The notes under the pieces: generated by a model
The model's input: the letters and a program-made list of their open reading frames with translations, nothing else
Databases searched by the model: none
Told to the model about the DNA's origin: nothing
Shown here: piece by piece, positions 1 to 8,590 of the stretch
How the letters are laid out: each line of letters opens with the position of its first letter
How positions within the stretch are numbered: the stretch's first letter is position 1
Position numbers and translations under genes: made by a program
NCBI GenBank assembly: GCA_025916135.1
Contig: CP104793.1
Coordinates: 3,162,001-3,226,000 of the forward strand
DNA from: Rhodobacteraceae bacterium D3-12
Lineage (GTDB): Bacteria > Pseudomonadota > Alphaproteobacteria > Rhodobacterales > Rhodobacteraceae
Length of the DNA: 64,000 nucleotides
Direction of reading: 5' to 3'

Positions 1-147
1 GCGTTCAAGCCCGCTTTGACGGGCCTGTCGCTTTCCGGTGATGCGCTGGCCATGATTGGCAGCGCCAATTCGCACGAGCCGGGCTGGGCGGCGGCGATTC
101 GGGCGGGGTTCCTGCCCGGTGAGGTTTTCTTTGAAAGGGCCGCTTAG
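1..147 (+). CDS. C-terminal end of an unidentified protein (partial)
   Basis: An open frame runs from the first base to a TAG stop at 145-147 and gives 48 residues ending in PGEVFFERAA. The upstream part lies outside the window, so the family cannot be recognised. Codon use is G+C rich at third positions like the neighbouring core genes, which supports real coding. A weak hairpin follows directly, suggesting that transcription ends here before the etf operon. Confidence 0.5.
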   Translation, partial: AFKPALTGLSLSGDALAMIGSANSHEPGWAAAIRAGFLPGEVFFERAA

Positions 148-148
148 G

Positions 149-170
149 CCACCTCTCGTAAGGGTGGTTT
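149..170 (+). terminator. weak hairpin after the first gene
   Basis: The arms CCACC and GGTGG flank a 9-base loop and are followed by a short T stretch. It sits two bases after the stop of the partial gene. The stem is short, so terminator function is only likely. Confidence 0.35.
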
Positions 171-352
171 CCGTTTCGTCATGCGGCCAGATGCCGCCGA
201 AAACGATGCCAGAATTTGGCGGACGCGGCGTCGGTTGGCGCTAACATGACGATTTTACCCTGTTTCCGCGCGAGCGTAGCCTGTAACACAGGCCGGGAGA
301 GCTGGAATCGTCCGACCGGGCGACCATGAACAAGCTGAAGGAGACCACGAGA

Positions 353-1111
353 ATGAAGGTGCTTGTGCCTGTCAAACGCGTGATTGACTATAACGTGAAA
401 GTCCGCGTCAAAGCGGATGGCAGCGGTGTCGATCTTGCCAACGTGAAAATGTCGATGAACCCGTTCGACGAAATTGCCGTCGAAGAGGCGATCCGCCTCA
501 AAGAAGCGGGCAAGGCCGATGAAGTGGTCGCCGTTTCAATCGGCGTGAAGCAAGCGCAGGAAACCCTGCGCACGGCGCTGGCCATGGGTGCGGACCGCGC
601 CATTCTGGTTGTGGCTGCCGATGACGTTCACACCGATATTGAGCCGCTTGCCGTGGCCAAGATCCTGGCCAAGGTTGTTGAAGAAGAACAGCCCGGCGTT
701 GTTCTGGCCGGTAAACAGGCGATCGACAACGACATGAACGCCACCGGTCAGATGCTGAGCGCCCTGCTCGGTTGGTCTCAGGCGACTTTTGCCAGCGAGC
801 TCGACATCGAGGGCGACAGCGCAAAAGTAACCCGCGAAGTTGATGGCGGTTTGCAAACGATCAGCGTCAAGATGCCGACCATTGTGACGGTTGATTTGCG
901 CCTGAACGAGCCGCGTTATGCGTCGCTGCCCAACATCATGAAGGCCAAGAAAAAGCCGCTGGATGAGAAAACCGCCGCCGACTACGGCGTCGATGTCACA
1001 CCGCGCCTTGAGATCGTTTCGACCTCGGAGCCGGAAGCACGCAAAGCGGGCGAAATCGTTGGTTCGGTTGACGAACTTGTCGCGAAACTCAAGGAAGCGG
1101 GGGCAGTATAA
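353..1111 (+). CDS. etfB: electron transfer flavoprotein beta subunit
   Basis: Beta subunit of the heterodimeric, FAD-containing electron carrier that takes electrons from acyl-CoA and related dehydrogenases and passes them to ETF:ubiquinone oxidoreductase. The 252-residue product starts [10 protein letters not shown] and carries the family signature [18 protein letters not shown] near residues 185-205. The ATG at 353 is chosen over an in-frame ATG at 326 because an AAGGAGA ribosome site lies just upstream and the family length is then exact. The stop overlaps the etfA start (TAATG), indicating translational coupling. Acyl-CoA dehydrogenases nearby are natural partners. Confidence 0.96.
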   Translation: MKVLVPVKRVIDYNVKVRVKADGSGVDLANVKMSMNPFDEIAVEEAIRLKEAGKADEVVAVSIGVKQAQETLRTALAMGADRAILVVAADDVHTDIEPLAVAKILAKVVEEEQPGVVLAGKQAIDNDMNATGQMLSALLGWSQATFASELDIEGDSAKVTREVDGGLQTISVKMPTIVTVDLRLNEPRYASLPNIMKAKKKPLDEKTAADYGVDVTPRLEIVSTSEPEARKAGEIVGSVDELVAKLKEAGAV

Positions 1112-2037
1112 TGGCAGTTCTTCTTCTTGCAGAAGTCAACAATGGCGAACTGGCGATGGACGCCACCGCCAAGGCCGTCACCGCCGCGAAGGCATTGGGT
1201 GACGTCACCGTTTTGGCCGCGGGCGCAAGCGCCGCAGCGGCGGGCGAAGCCGCCGCCAAGATCGACGGCGTGGCCAAGGTTTTGGTTGCCGAAGACGCGA
1301 GCCTCGGCCACCGTCTTGCGGAATCGACCGCGGCGACCATCGTGGCGCTGGCCGGGGATTACGAACATATCGTCGCCCCCGCCACCACCGACGCCAAGAA
1401 CGTGATGCCGCGCGTGGCCGCTCTTCTTGATGTGATGGTGCTGTCGGATGTGTCCGGCGTTGTCGATGCCAACACGTTTGAGCGCCCGATTTATGCCGGG
1501 AACGCGATCCAGACGGTGAAATCGTCGGATGCCAAGAAGGTCATCACCTTCCGCACATCGACGTTTGACGCCGCTGGTGAGGGTGGGTCTGCATCGGTTG
1601 AAACCGCGTCGGCGGCTGCTGATCCGGGCCTGTCGAGCTGGGTTGAAGACAAGGTGGCCGAAAGCGACCGCCCTGAGCTTACCTCGGCTGGTGTGGTTGT
1701 ATCCGGTGGTCGCGGTGTCGGCTCGGAAGATGACTTTAAGCTGATCGAGCAACTGGCTGACAAGCTGGGCGCTGCTGTTGGTGCTTCGCGCGCTGCGGTT
1801 GACTCGGGCTATGCTCCGAACGATTGGCAGGTTGGTCAGACCGGCAAAGTGGTTGCCCCCGATCTTTATGTCGCGGTCGGTATTTCCGGCGCGATCCAGC
1901 ACCTTGCTGGTATGAAAGATTCGAAAATCATCGTGGCGATCAACAAAGACGAGGAAGCGCCGATCTTCCAAGTCGCCGATTACGGCCTTGTGGCGGATCT
2001 GTTTACCGCTGTGCCAGAGCTGATCGAAAAGCTCTGA
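1111..2037 (+). CDS. etfA: electron transfer flavoprotein alpha subunit
   Basis: Alpha subunit, 308 residues, which binds the FAD. The C-terminal FAD domain shows SGGRGVG at residues 198-204, the [19 protein letters not shown] stretch at 242-260 and INKD at 277-280, all typical of EtfA. The start overlaps the last base of etfB. A good rho-independent terminator follows at 2077-2109, so etfBA forms a two-gene operon. Confidence 0.96.
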   Translation: MAVLLLAEVNNGELAMDATAKAVTAAKALGDVTVLAAGASAAAAGEAAAKIDGVAKVLVAEDASLGHRLAESTAATIVALAGDYEHIVAPATTDAKNVMPRVAALLDVMVLSDVSGVVDANTFERPIYAGNAIQTVKSSDAKKVITFRTSTFDAAGEGGSASVETASAAADPGLSSWVEDKVAESDRPELTSAGVVVSGGRGVGSEDDFKLIEQLADKLGAAVGASRAAVDSGYAPNDWQVGQTGKVVAPDLYVAVGISGAIQHLAGMKDSKIIVAINKDEEAPIFQVADYGLVADLFTAVPELIEKL

Positions 2038-2045
2038 CGGGGGAT

Positions 2046-2064
2046 GGTGGGGTGAAACCCCACC
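2046..2064. repeat. short intergenic palindrome GGTGGGG-TGAAA-CCCCACC
   Basis: Perfect 7-bp inverted repeat around a 5-base loop, located just after etfA. From memory, palindromes of this GGGTGGGGTTTCACCCCACC type recur between genes in many Rhodobacteraceae, so this may be a dispersed REP-like element. Only one clear copy is seen in this window. Confidence 0.45.
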
Positions 2065-2076
2065 CTACGACATAAG

Positions 2077-2109
2077 AGAGGCCCGCCGGTTTTGGCGGGC
2101 CTCTTTTTT
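2077..2109 (+). terminator. rho-independent terminator of etfBA
   Basis: Eleven-base stem AGAGGCCCGCC/GGCGGGCCTCT (2077-2087 with 2094-2104), six-base loop, then a run of T to 2109. It stands between etfA and the convergent DUF6473 gene. Confidence 0.85.
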
Positions 2110-2164
2110 GTTGGCTGTTCGTGAAGGGGTTGGCCGTGTTGGCGGCAGCGCCTGTTCACATGGC

Positions 2165-2980
2165 TTAAAGCTTGCCAAGCAATGCCAGCGCGGTTTCGTC
2201 ATGGGCGGCGGGGCCAAGCATGCCCTGTGCCGCCGGGGATTCGAATTCCGAAAAGACCATGCCCTTGACCCCACGCGCGAGGGCCTTGGGGCTTGCCACC
2301 ACCTCGACCACGTCGCGCACGCGCGGGCGCAACCGTTCGATCATCCAGCGTTCAACCGCGAAGGGATCATCGCGGACCTTGGTCAGGTCGGTTGCCTTTT
2401 CAGGCGTGTGATCCGCAAGCCAGAGCAATATGACGTCTGAGCCGAGCTTGGACAAAAGAAACTCCATCCGCGCCAGCCAGGCCTGCTGCACCTCTTGAAT
2501 GATCAGCGCAAACCGCTCTGGCGCGATGGCGGCCAGACTGGCCAGCATATGGCGCGTAAAGTGGAAGTCGGTAAAATCCACATCACGAAACACCGAGCGC
2601 ATCAGGGCCGAGGCACGCAGAAACCTGTCATTGCGGCGCGGATGCACCGAATAGAACCGGTTGGTCAGGTTATGCGCCCCCATGACCTGCACCACCGTGG
2701 TGCTGGCCTTGGCCGCGATAGAAAGCACAATTTCATCATTCAGAAAAACATCGACCCCGGCGTTTGGCTGTCCGAAATTCACGCAAGGCTTTCCCAGCGC
2801 GGTTTCGACCAGAGCCGGAAAAGGATCGGCGATGAATTTGCCGTAGGTTTCTGTCCCTCCGATGAAGGTTAGATACCCTTCGTCAAGCTTGCGCAGAGGT
2901 CCGCGAAACACCAGTTTGCTGTCACCATATCGGCACGGGTTATAGTCAAGGAGCCCGCTCCCCAAGTTCTCAAAGGTCAT
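2165..2980 (-). CDS. DUF6473-like family protein
   Basis: A 271-residue protein starting MTFENLGSGLLDYNPCRYGDS. The N-terminal pattern (LDYNPCRYG, then GGTETYG near residue 43) resembles a conserved family of unknown function common in Rhodobacteraceae (DUF6473, from memory). A longer in-frame start exists at 3058, but the conserved N-terminus and family-like length favour 2980. It is transcribed convergently toward etfA. No catalytic motif or signal peptide can be named. Confidence 0.7.
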   Translation of the reverse strand: MTFENLGSGLLDYNPCRYGDSKLVFRGPLRKLDEGYLTFIGGTETYGKFIADPFPALVETALGKPCVNFGQPNAGVDVFLNDEIVLSIAAKASTTVVQVMGAHNLTNRFYSVHPRRNDRFLRASALMRSVFRDVDFTDFHFTRHMLASLAAIAPERFALIIQEVQQAWLARMEFLLSKLGSDVILLWLADHTPEKATDLTKVRDDPFAVERWMIERLRPRVRDVVEVVASPKALARGVKGMVFSEFESPAAQGMLGPAAHDETALALLGKL

Positions 2981-3174
2981 TACACCCACCAAATAATTTC
3001 TCACCCGGCGCGGAGAATCGCAGAAACCCCTTACAGAAAGGCTAATGCGCGAATTCATCGCGTTTTTTAGCGATCAGCGGAGGCGCGCGGGGCCGGTTGG
3101 CTGGGGGCTAGGACTTGCGGTGGGCGGCGAGCCGTGCCTATTCTCAACCCGACCAGAAGGCATGGGGCAAAAGC

Positions 3175-4050
3175 ATGGACATCAAGAAAGTCGGCGTAAT
3201 CGGAGCGGGGCAAATGGGCAACGGGATTGCTCATGTGATGGCGCTGGCGGGGTATGATGTGCTGCTCAACGATGTCAGCAGCGAGGCGCTTGAGGCGGCG
3301 ACCGGGCGGATCGAGAGAAACATGGGCCGCCAAGCCGGGCGCGGGCTGATCACCGACGAAGAGATGATGGCCGGGTTGAAGCGGATCAAGCCGACGCAGG
3401 ATCTGCCCGAGCTGGGCACCAGCGATCTGGTGATTGAAAGCGCGACCGAGAATGAGGCGATCAAGAACAAGATCCTTGAGGGGTTGGTGCCGCATCTGGC
3501 CGAGCATACGATCCTGACCTCGAACACGTCGTCGATTTCGATTACCCGGCTGGCAAGCCGGACGGATCGGCCGGAAAAATTCATGGGGTTCCATTTTATG
3601 AACCCCGTGCCGCTGATGAAGCTGGTCGAGTTGATCCGTGGAATTGCGACGGACCAGCCGACTTATGACGCCTGTTTCGCGGTGGTCGAACGGCTGGGCA
3701 AGACTGCGGCGAGCGCCGAGGATTATCCCGCGTTCATCGTTAACCGCATCCTGATCCCGATGATCAACGAGGCGTGTTATGCGCTTTATGAAGGGGTGGG
3801 CAATGTGGCGTCGATCGACAACGCGATGAAGCTGGGTGCAAACCATCCGATGGGGCCGCTTGAGCTGGGTGATTTTATCGGGCTCGATACCTGTCTGGCG
3901 ATCATGCATGTGTTGCATGACGGTTTGGCGGATACGAAATACCGCCCCTGCCCGCTGTTGACGAAATATGTCGAGGCTGGCTGGCTGGGCAAGAAGACGG
4001 GCCGTGGGTTTTACGACTATCGCGGTGATGCGCCCGTGCCGACGCGCTAA
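3175..4050 (+). CDS. hbd: 3-hydroxybutyryl-CoA dehydrogenase
   Basis: NAD(P)-dependent oxidation or reduction of 3-hydroxyacyl-CoA, in fatty-acid or polyhydroxybutyrate metabolism. The 291-residue protein has the Rossmann motif GAGQMG at residues 10-15, the catalytic His in GFHFMNPVP (H140) with the nearby VELI glutamate, and the C-terminal helical domain ending in KKTGRGFYDY. The start is placed at MDIKKVGVIG because upstream in-frame sequence is not family-like. Its position after etfBA is usual in this bacterial group. Confidence 0.92.
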   Translation: MDIKKVGVIGAGQMGNGIAHVMALAGYDVLLNDVSSEALEAATGRIERNMGRQAGRGLITDEEMMAGLKRIKPTQDLPELGTSDLVIESATENEAIKNKILEGLVPHLAEHTILTSNTSSISITRLASRTDRPEKFMGFHFMNPVPLMKLVELIRGIATDQPTYDACFAVVERLGKTAASAEDYPAFIVNRILIPMINEACYALYEGVGNVASIDNAMKLGANHPMGPLELGDFIGLDTCLAIMHVLHDGLADTKYRPCPLLTKYVEAGWLGKKTGRGFYDYRGDAPVPTR

Positions 4051-4160
4051 GGCGCTGTTAACGGGGGCGTTGCGAAGCGGAAGGCGGACACGTGACGCGG
4101 CGTTCAGTGCCGTGGGGTCAGGCTTTACCCGCCGAGGTGCTCTGCGGTTAGCTTGTCAGT

Positions 4161-5018
4161 ATGGACGCAGACCACATCACCGCAGACCACATCACCATTG
4201 AGACCGGTGGCGGCCCGATTGAGGCGCTGTATTACCGTTCGCCCAAGGCGACCACGGTGGCGGTGTTAAACCCGGCGACGGGCGTGCCGCAGAGATATTA
4301 CCGCCATTTTGCCACGTGGCTGACGGATCAGGGCATTTCCTGTCTCACCTACGATTATCGCGGCTTTGGCGCCTCGGCCCGGGGGCCGATCCAGGACGTG
4401 CGCTTGAGCATGGCCGACTGGGGCATTCACGACCAGCAGGCGGCGCGAGATTGGCTGAGTGAGGACCGACCGGGCCTGCCGCTCTGGGTGATCGGGCATA
4501 GCCTTGGCGGGTTCATGCTTGGCTATCAAACTGGGCTGGAGCGGATCGCGCGGGTGATTGCGGTGTGCTCAGGGCCGATTCACCATTCGGACCATCCGTG
4601 GCCTTATCAGGCCTCGGCGCGGTTCTTCTGGTTTGCTTTGGGGCCCGCGTTATTGGCCACAACCAGCTATTTGCCGGGGCGGTTTTCGGGCTTGGGTGCG
4701 GATGTGCCGGGGCCGGTGTTCCGACAGTGGAAACGCTGGTGCACGACGCGGGGGTTTCATTTGGCGGACAAGAGCCTGCCCGCTCATGATGCCAGCGCGT
4801 TGACGGCGGAGTTGCGCACAGTATCGCCGCTCGATGACGAGATGATCCCGCCGCATGTGGTTGAAAAGCTGGCCATGTTTTATCCAGAGGCCGCGCAAAC
4901 GCATGTGGTTCTGGACCCCAAGGCCTATGGGCTGGGCAAGGTTGGGCATCTTGCCATGTTCGCCAAGCGTAACGCGGCACTGTGGCCTGCGATGGTCGGG
5001 ATTGACAGCGCGGTTTGA
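4161..5018 (+). CDS. alpha/beta hydrolase
   Basis: A 285-residue serine hydrolase of the lysophospholipase/BAAT-like group. The nucleophile elbow GHSLGG is at residues 112-117 (Ser114), a late Asp pair is at 225-226 and the probable catalytic His is H263 in VGHLAMF. There is no signal peptide, so it is probably cytoplasmic. The N-terminus contains a duplicated ADHIT motif from a 15-bp tandem DNA repeat, so the exact start could be slightly downstream. The substrate is unknown. Confidence 0.82.
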   Translation: MDADHITADHITIETGGGPIEALYYRSPKATTVAVLNPATGVPQRYYRHFATWLTDQGISCLTYDYRGFGASARGPIQDVRLSMADWGIHDQQAARDWLSEDRPGLPLWVIGHSLGGFMLGYQTGLERIARVIAVCSGPIHHSDHPWPYQASARFFWFALGPALLATTSYLPGRFSGLGADVPGPVFRQWKRWCTTRGFHLADKSLPAHDASALTAELRTVSPLDDEMIPPHVVEKLAMFYPEAAQTHVVLDPKAYGLGKVGHLAMFAKRNAALWPAMVGIDSAV

Positions 5019-5087
5019 AACCGCCGCTTGGCGCGGTATGCTGGGGATACGAAACGTGCGGGGGTTTGCGGTGAAGCGGTTTTTTCG

Positions 5088-5618
5088 ATGAGTGTTGCCA
5101 TGTTGATCAGTGGGTTGATCAGTGGCGCAGCGATGGCGCAGGACCTTATTGCGCCGACGTATATTTTGGACAGTTACGGTGTCTACTGCGGGATCGAGGG
5201 GCCAAAGCAGAAGCTGGCGGCGCCGGGCACGGTGTTGGGCTATATTCAGGTGACCGAAGCGGACACCACAGCCACGGTGCAGACAACGCGGGTGCCTGCC
5301 GCTCTTGGGCTGTCGTTCGGCGTGTCGATCCGGCTGGCGGAGGAGCAGAGCAACACGGCGGTCGAGTTTCGCGTCACCCACCCCACGGGTCGGCCCGGTG
5401 AGCGGATCACCGAACGCTGGACCACACAGCTTAGCGGTGCGGGGCCGTCGTTGAACCGGTTCGCTTTTGACTATCCCGAAGAGTTGATCCTTGGGCTTTG
5501 GGTGTTGGAAGTGGTGCAGGCGGGGGAGGTCGTTTTGCGCAAAAGCTTTGACGTGGTTGCGCCGGAGGCGGCGGCAGATGTCCTGTCGCAATGTTCGGGC
5601 TATACGCCGGTTTCGTAA
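5088..5618 (+). CDS. DUF3859-like exported protein
   Basis: A 176-residue protein if read from ATG 5088. That start gives a hydrophobic leader MSVAMLISGLISGAAMAQ with an AMA-type cleavage site, so export is likely. A longer frame from 5028 would place a charged tail in front of the leader. The mature part is beta-rich (DSYGVYCG, then a carboxyl region with QCSGY), matching my recollection of DUF3859. Function is unknown. It follows the hydrolase by about 70 bases and converges with the TSUP gene. Confidence 0.65.
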   Translation: MSVAMLISGLISGAAMAQDLIAPTYILDSYGVYCGIEGPKQKLAAPGTVLGYIQVTEADTTATVQTTRVPAALGLSFGVSIRLAEEQSNTAVEFRVTHPTGRPGERITERWTTQLSGAGPSLNRFAFDYPEELILGLWVLEVVQAGEVVLRKSFDVVAPEAAADVLSQCSGYTPVS

Positions 5619-5642
5619 CGACAGGAGCAGCGGGAGCGCCCC

Positions 5643-6422
5643 CTACCCCATCAGCCCGCGACGGATCAGGTTGAGCCCGGCGATGATCAGCACCACCATC
5701 GTGGCGCGACGGAACAGGGTTTGATCAATCCGGTCCTGTATCGCAAAGCCGAGTGCCATGCCCGCAAGCGCTGGAAGGCAGAGCGCGACGGAGAAGGGGA
5801 ATGTCTCCCAACGCATGACGCCAGAGCCGATATGGGCCAGCAAAAGCACCACCGAGCCGAGCCCGTAGAGCACGCCTTGGATGCGTACGGAATCGCGCTT
5901 GGGCGTGCCGAGGGCGGTGAGATAGAGCACCGTGGGTGGGCCCCATGTGCCGGAAAACCCGCCCATCGCCCCGGCGACGAGGGCTGTGCCCGCCTCGCTC
6001 CGGCGCGAGGATTTCAGCACGGTTGGACGCCAGCCAAAGAGTTGCAGCGTCGTAAAGAACACCACCGGTGCGCCGATCAGGATAAGCATCACCGGCACCG
6101 GGATCACCCGCACCATTTGCGCCGAAAGCGCGAGGGCGATGCCGCCCACGATCATGAACAGGCGGAAATCGAGGATCGAGCGCAATGCCTCGGCCGGGCC
6201 TTGGCGCAGGGCCTGCCAGCTGTTGGCGAGCACGGTTGGTATGATCAGCCCGGCCAGCGCCAGTTCCGGGGCGATCACGCTTCCCAACAGGGAGATCATG
6301 ATCATCGGCATGGCAAAGCCGACCACCCCTTTGACCAGACCGGCGAACAGGGTGATCGCAAAGCAAAACACCAAGGCGTCGAGCGAGAGACCGGGCGAGA
6401 GCAGGGTAAGAAGTGCGTCCAT
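5643..6422 (-). CDS. TSUP-family (TauE/SafE) membrane transporter
   Basis: A 259-residue polytopic membrane protein with about eight hydrophobic segments and the family-type motif GxVKGVVGFAMP near residue 29, repeated as GGFSGTWGPP in the second half. The family exports sulfite, sulfoacetate or other organic anions. The start at MDALLTLLSPGLSL removes a hydrophilic 174-residue in-frame extension that overlaps the divergent dehydrogenase gene and is not plausible protein. The substrate cannot be read from sequence. Confidence 0.85.
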   Translation of the reverse strand: MDALLTLLSPGLSLDALVFCFAITLFAGLVKGVVGFAMPMIMISLLGSVIAPELALAGLIIPTVLANSWQALRQGPAEALRSILDFRLFMIVGGIALALSAQMVRVIPVPVMLILIGAPVVFFTTLQLFGWRPTVLKSSRRSEAGTALVAGAMGGFSGTWGPPTVLYLTALGTPKRDSVRIQGVLYGLGSVVLLLAHIGSGVMRWETFPFSVALCLPALAGMALGFAIQDRIDQTLFRRATMVVLIIAGLNLIRRGLMG

Positions 6423-6590
6423 GGGCAGATGTGTAGTCGGTGTTGCGGGCCGACGCAGCCGCAAAATTCCAGCCCGTTTTTGAACGCCGCGCAAGAAATG
6501 AAAAATATCACGCCGCTTTGCAGCATTAATGTTGCGCTGCACCTGCAAAATGACTAAACCCTCCGGGTGACACGCAAGAGAGACTGATTC

Positions 6591-8273
6591 ATGCCCAAAG
6601 ATATGAGCGGACCCGCCATGACAGACATCCTTCTTCCCGATCTTCTGAGCCTGACGGCGGCGGCGGTTGCGCCGAGTGAAGCCGTTTTGGAAAAAGCGTT
6701 GGCCAAGCTGCGCGAAACGGTAAGCGAGGACGGGCGGGTTTCGGCCAAGCTTTTGGAGGCGAACCAAGGTGCGGCGCATGGTGTGGCATGGCTTGCCACC
6801 TATGTTGAGGCGCTGCGCCAGATGCAGAAATGGGCCGAAAAGGTCAAAGAAGACGGCAAGTTCGGCGAGGTTGAACAGCTTATCCACCAGATCGCATTCG
6901 GTGAATACCTGCACCAGATCGCGGGCGGCATCCCGATGAACCAAGGCGAGGTTGTGCGCCTTCAGGAGATGGGCCTTGGCTGGGACGCTCTAAGCGGCTT
7001 TCAATGCGCCGAAGTGCAGACATTGATGGCACGCGGCAACACGCAGCACGCGCGCACAGCGCTTGTCGCGTTGATGCAGGAGCGCAGCGCGGAGATCACC
7101 GTGGGCGCGACCGGGCTGGACGAAGAGCTGGAGATGATCCGCGAGCAGTTCCGCCGCTATGCCGTTGAAAAGGTGGAGCCTTTTGCCCATGACTGGCATC
7201 TCAACGACGAATTGATCCCGATGGAGGTGATCGAGGAACTGGCCGAGATGGGTGTCTTTGGCCTGACGATCCCCGAGGAATACGGCGGGCTTGGCCTGTC
7301 CAAGGCGTCGATGGTGGTGGTGAGCGAAGAGTTGAGCCGTGGCTATATCGGCGTTGGCTCGCTTGGCACCCGCTCGGAGATTGCGGCCGAGTTGATCGAG
7401 GGCGGCGGCACCGACGCGCAGAAGGAACATTGGCTGCCCAAGATTGCCAGTGCCGAGATCCTGCCGACCGCCGTGTTTACCGAACCCAACACCGGCTCGG
7501 ACCTAGGCGCGTTGCGCACGCGGGCTGTGAAAGACGGCGATGATTACCGCGTCACCGGCAATAAGACATGGATCACCCATGCGGCACGCACCCATGTGAT
7601 GACCTTGCTGGCGCGGACCGACCCGGAGACCACCGACCATCGCGGGTTGAGCATGTTTCTGGCCGAAAAGACGCCGGGCGACGATGCGGCCCCCTTCCCC
7701 ACCGAGGGCATGTCGGGCGGCGAGATCGAGGTTCTCGGCTATCGCGGGATGAAGGAATACGAGCTTGGTTTCGACAATTTCCACGTCAAGGGCGAGAACC
7801 TTTTGGGGGGCGTCGAGGGTCAGGGCTTTAAGCAGCTGATGAAGACCTTTGAGGCGGCGCGTATCCAGACCGCCGCGCGGGCGATTGGCGTGGCGCAATC
7901 GGCGTTGGATCAGGGGATGCAATACGCCCAAGATCGCAAGCAGTTCGGCAAGTCGTTGATTGATTTTCCACGGGTGTCGAGCAAGCTGGCTATGATGGCG
8001 GTTGAGATCATGGTGGCGCGGCAGCTGACCTATTTCAGCGCGTGGGAGAAAGACCACGGGCAGCGCTGTGACCTTGAGGCCGGGATGGCGAAGCTTTTGG
8101 GCGCGCGCGTGGCCTGGGCGGCGGCGGACAATGCGTTGCAGATCCATGGCGGCAACGGTTTCGCGCTGGAGTACAAAATCTCGCGGATCTTGTGTGATGC
8201 GCGGATTTTGAACATTTTCGAAGGTGCTGCGGAAATTCAGGCGCAGGTGATTACGCGGCGTTTGCTGGGGTAA
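6591..8273 (+). CDS. mcd: probable (2S)-methylsuccinyl-CoA dehydrogenase
   Basis: A FAD-linked acyl-CoA dehydrogenase of 560 residues. Residues about 165-560 form the dehydrogenase fold: FTEPNTGSD near 303, KTWITHA near 324, a C-terminal HGGNGF motif, and FEG with probable catalytic Glu544. The roughly 160-residue N-terminal extension is the hallmark of methylsuccinyl-CoA dehydrogenase, which converts (2S)-methylsuccinyl-CoA to mesaconyl-CoA in the ethylmalonyl-CoA pathway. EtfAB encoded upstream would accept its electrons. ATG 6591 has an AAGAGAG site upstream; ATG 6618 is an alternative. Another long acyl-CoA dehydrogenase role is possible. Confidence 0.78.
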   Translation: MPKDMSGPAMTDILLPDLLSLTAAAVAPSEAVLEKALAKLRETVSEDGRVSAKLLEANQGAAHGVAWLATYVEALRQMQKWAEKVKEDGKFGEVEQLIHQIAFGEYLHQIAGGIPMNQGEVVRLQEMGLGWDALSGFQCAEVQTLMARGNTQHARTALVALMQERSAEITVGATGLDEELEMIREQFRRYAVEKVEPFAHDWHLNDELIPMEVIEELAEMGVFGLTIPEEYGGLGLSKASMVVVSEELSRGYIGVGSLGTRSEIAAELIEGGGTDAQKEHWLPKIASAEILPTAVFTEPNTGSDLGALRTRAVKDGDDYRVTGNKTWITHAARTHVMTLLARTDPETTDHRGLSMFLAEKTPGDDAAPFPTEGMSGGEIEVLGYRGMKEYELGFDNFHVKGENLLGGVEGQGFKQLMKTFEAARIQTAARAIGVAQSALDQGMQYAQDRKQFGKSLIDFPRVSSKLAMMAVEIMVARQLTYFSAWEKDHGQRCDLEAGMAKLLGARVAWAAADNALQIHGGNGFALEYKISRILCDARILNIFEGAAEIQAQVITRRLLG

Positions 8274-8284
8274 GCCTTGGCGGG

Positions 8285-8450
8285 CGGGGCTTGGCCTGCG
8301 CGGTTTGAGGCGTGGGGGGCAGCCTCCACACCGCTGTTATTAATGGGGCAAGCCTCCAAACCGCAGTGATAAATGGGGGCAGCCCCCCAAACCACTGTAG
8401 CAGGTGGGGGGCCAGCCCCCACACCCCCCGGGATATTTACAGTCAGATGA
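8285..8450. repeat. imperfect tandem GC hairpin units between mcd and copA
   Basis: The 317-base gap between the two genes holds about four imperfect units of 30-45 bases. Each has a G-run/AGCC/C-run hairpin (for example GGGGGGCAGCCTCC, GGGGGCAGCCCCCC, GGGGGGCCAGCCCCC) followed by AAACC or ACACC. The last unit runs into CCCGGGATATTTACAGTCAGATGAAGC, a sequence type often seen beside genes in this family. No gene is seen. It may terminate mcd transcription or be a dispersed palindromic element. Confidence 0.5.
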
Positions 8451-8590
8451 AGCATGGGCGTGGTGGGCTTCGGGCCCGCTGCGGTTTTGGGCTGTTGTTA
8501 GGGGGCACGCGAAATATGCTGCGGCGGGGCTTGACCTTCCAGTGAGGGGAAGCCCTATCTGAGAAGCGGACAATTCAAAGGACTGCTGTG

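Noticed and set aside
982-1971. A 329-codon minus-strand frame opposite etfA
   Set aside because: Antisense to a highly conserved gene, with arginine/glycine-rich composition typical of shadows in high G+C DNA.
6423-6944. A 174-residue N-terminal extension of the TSUP transporter
   Set aside because: It overlaps the divergent mcd gene and is hydrophilic; the family starts at MDALLTLL.
8285-8450. Possible CRISPR or riboswitch between mcd and copA
   Set aside because: Units are imperfect GC hairpins with no constant repeat-spacer pattern and no recognisable aptamer.
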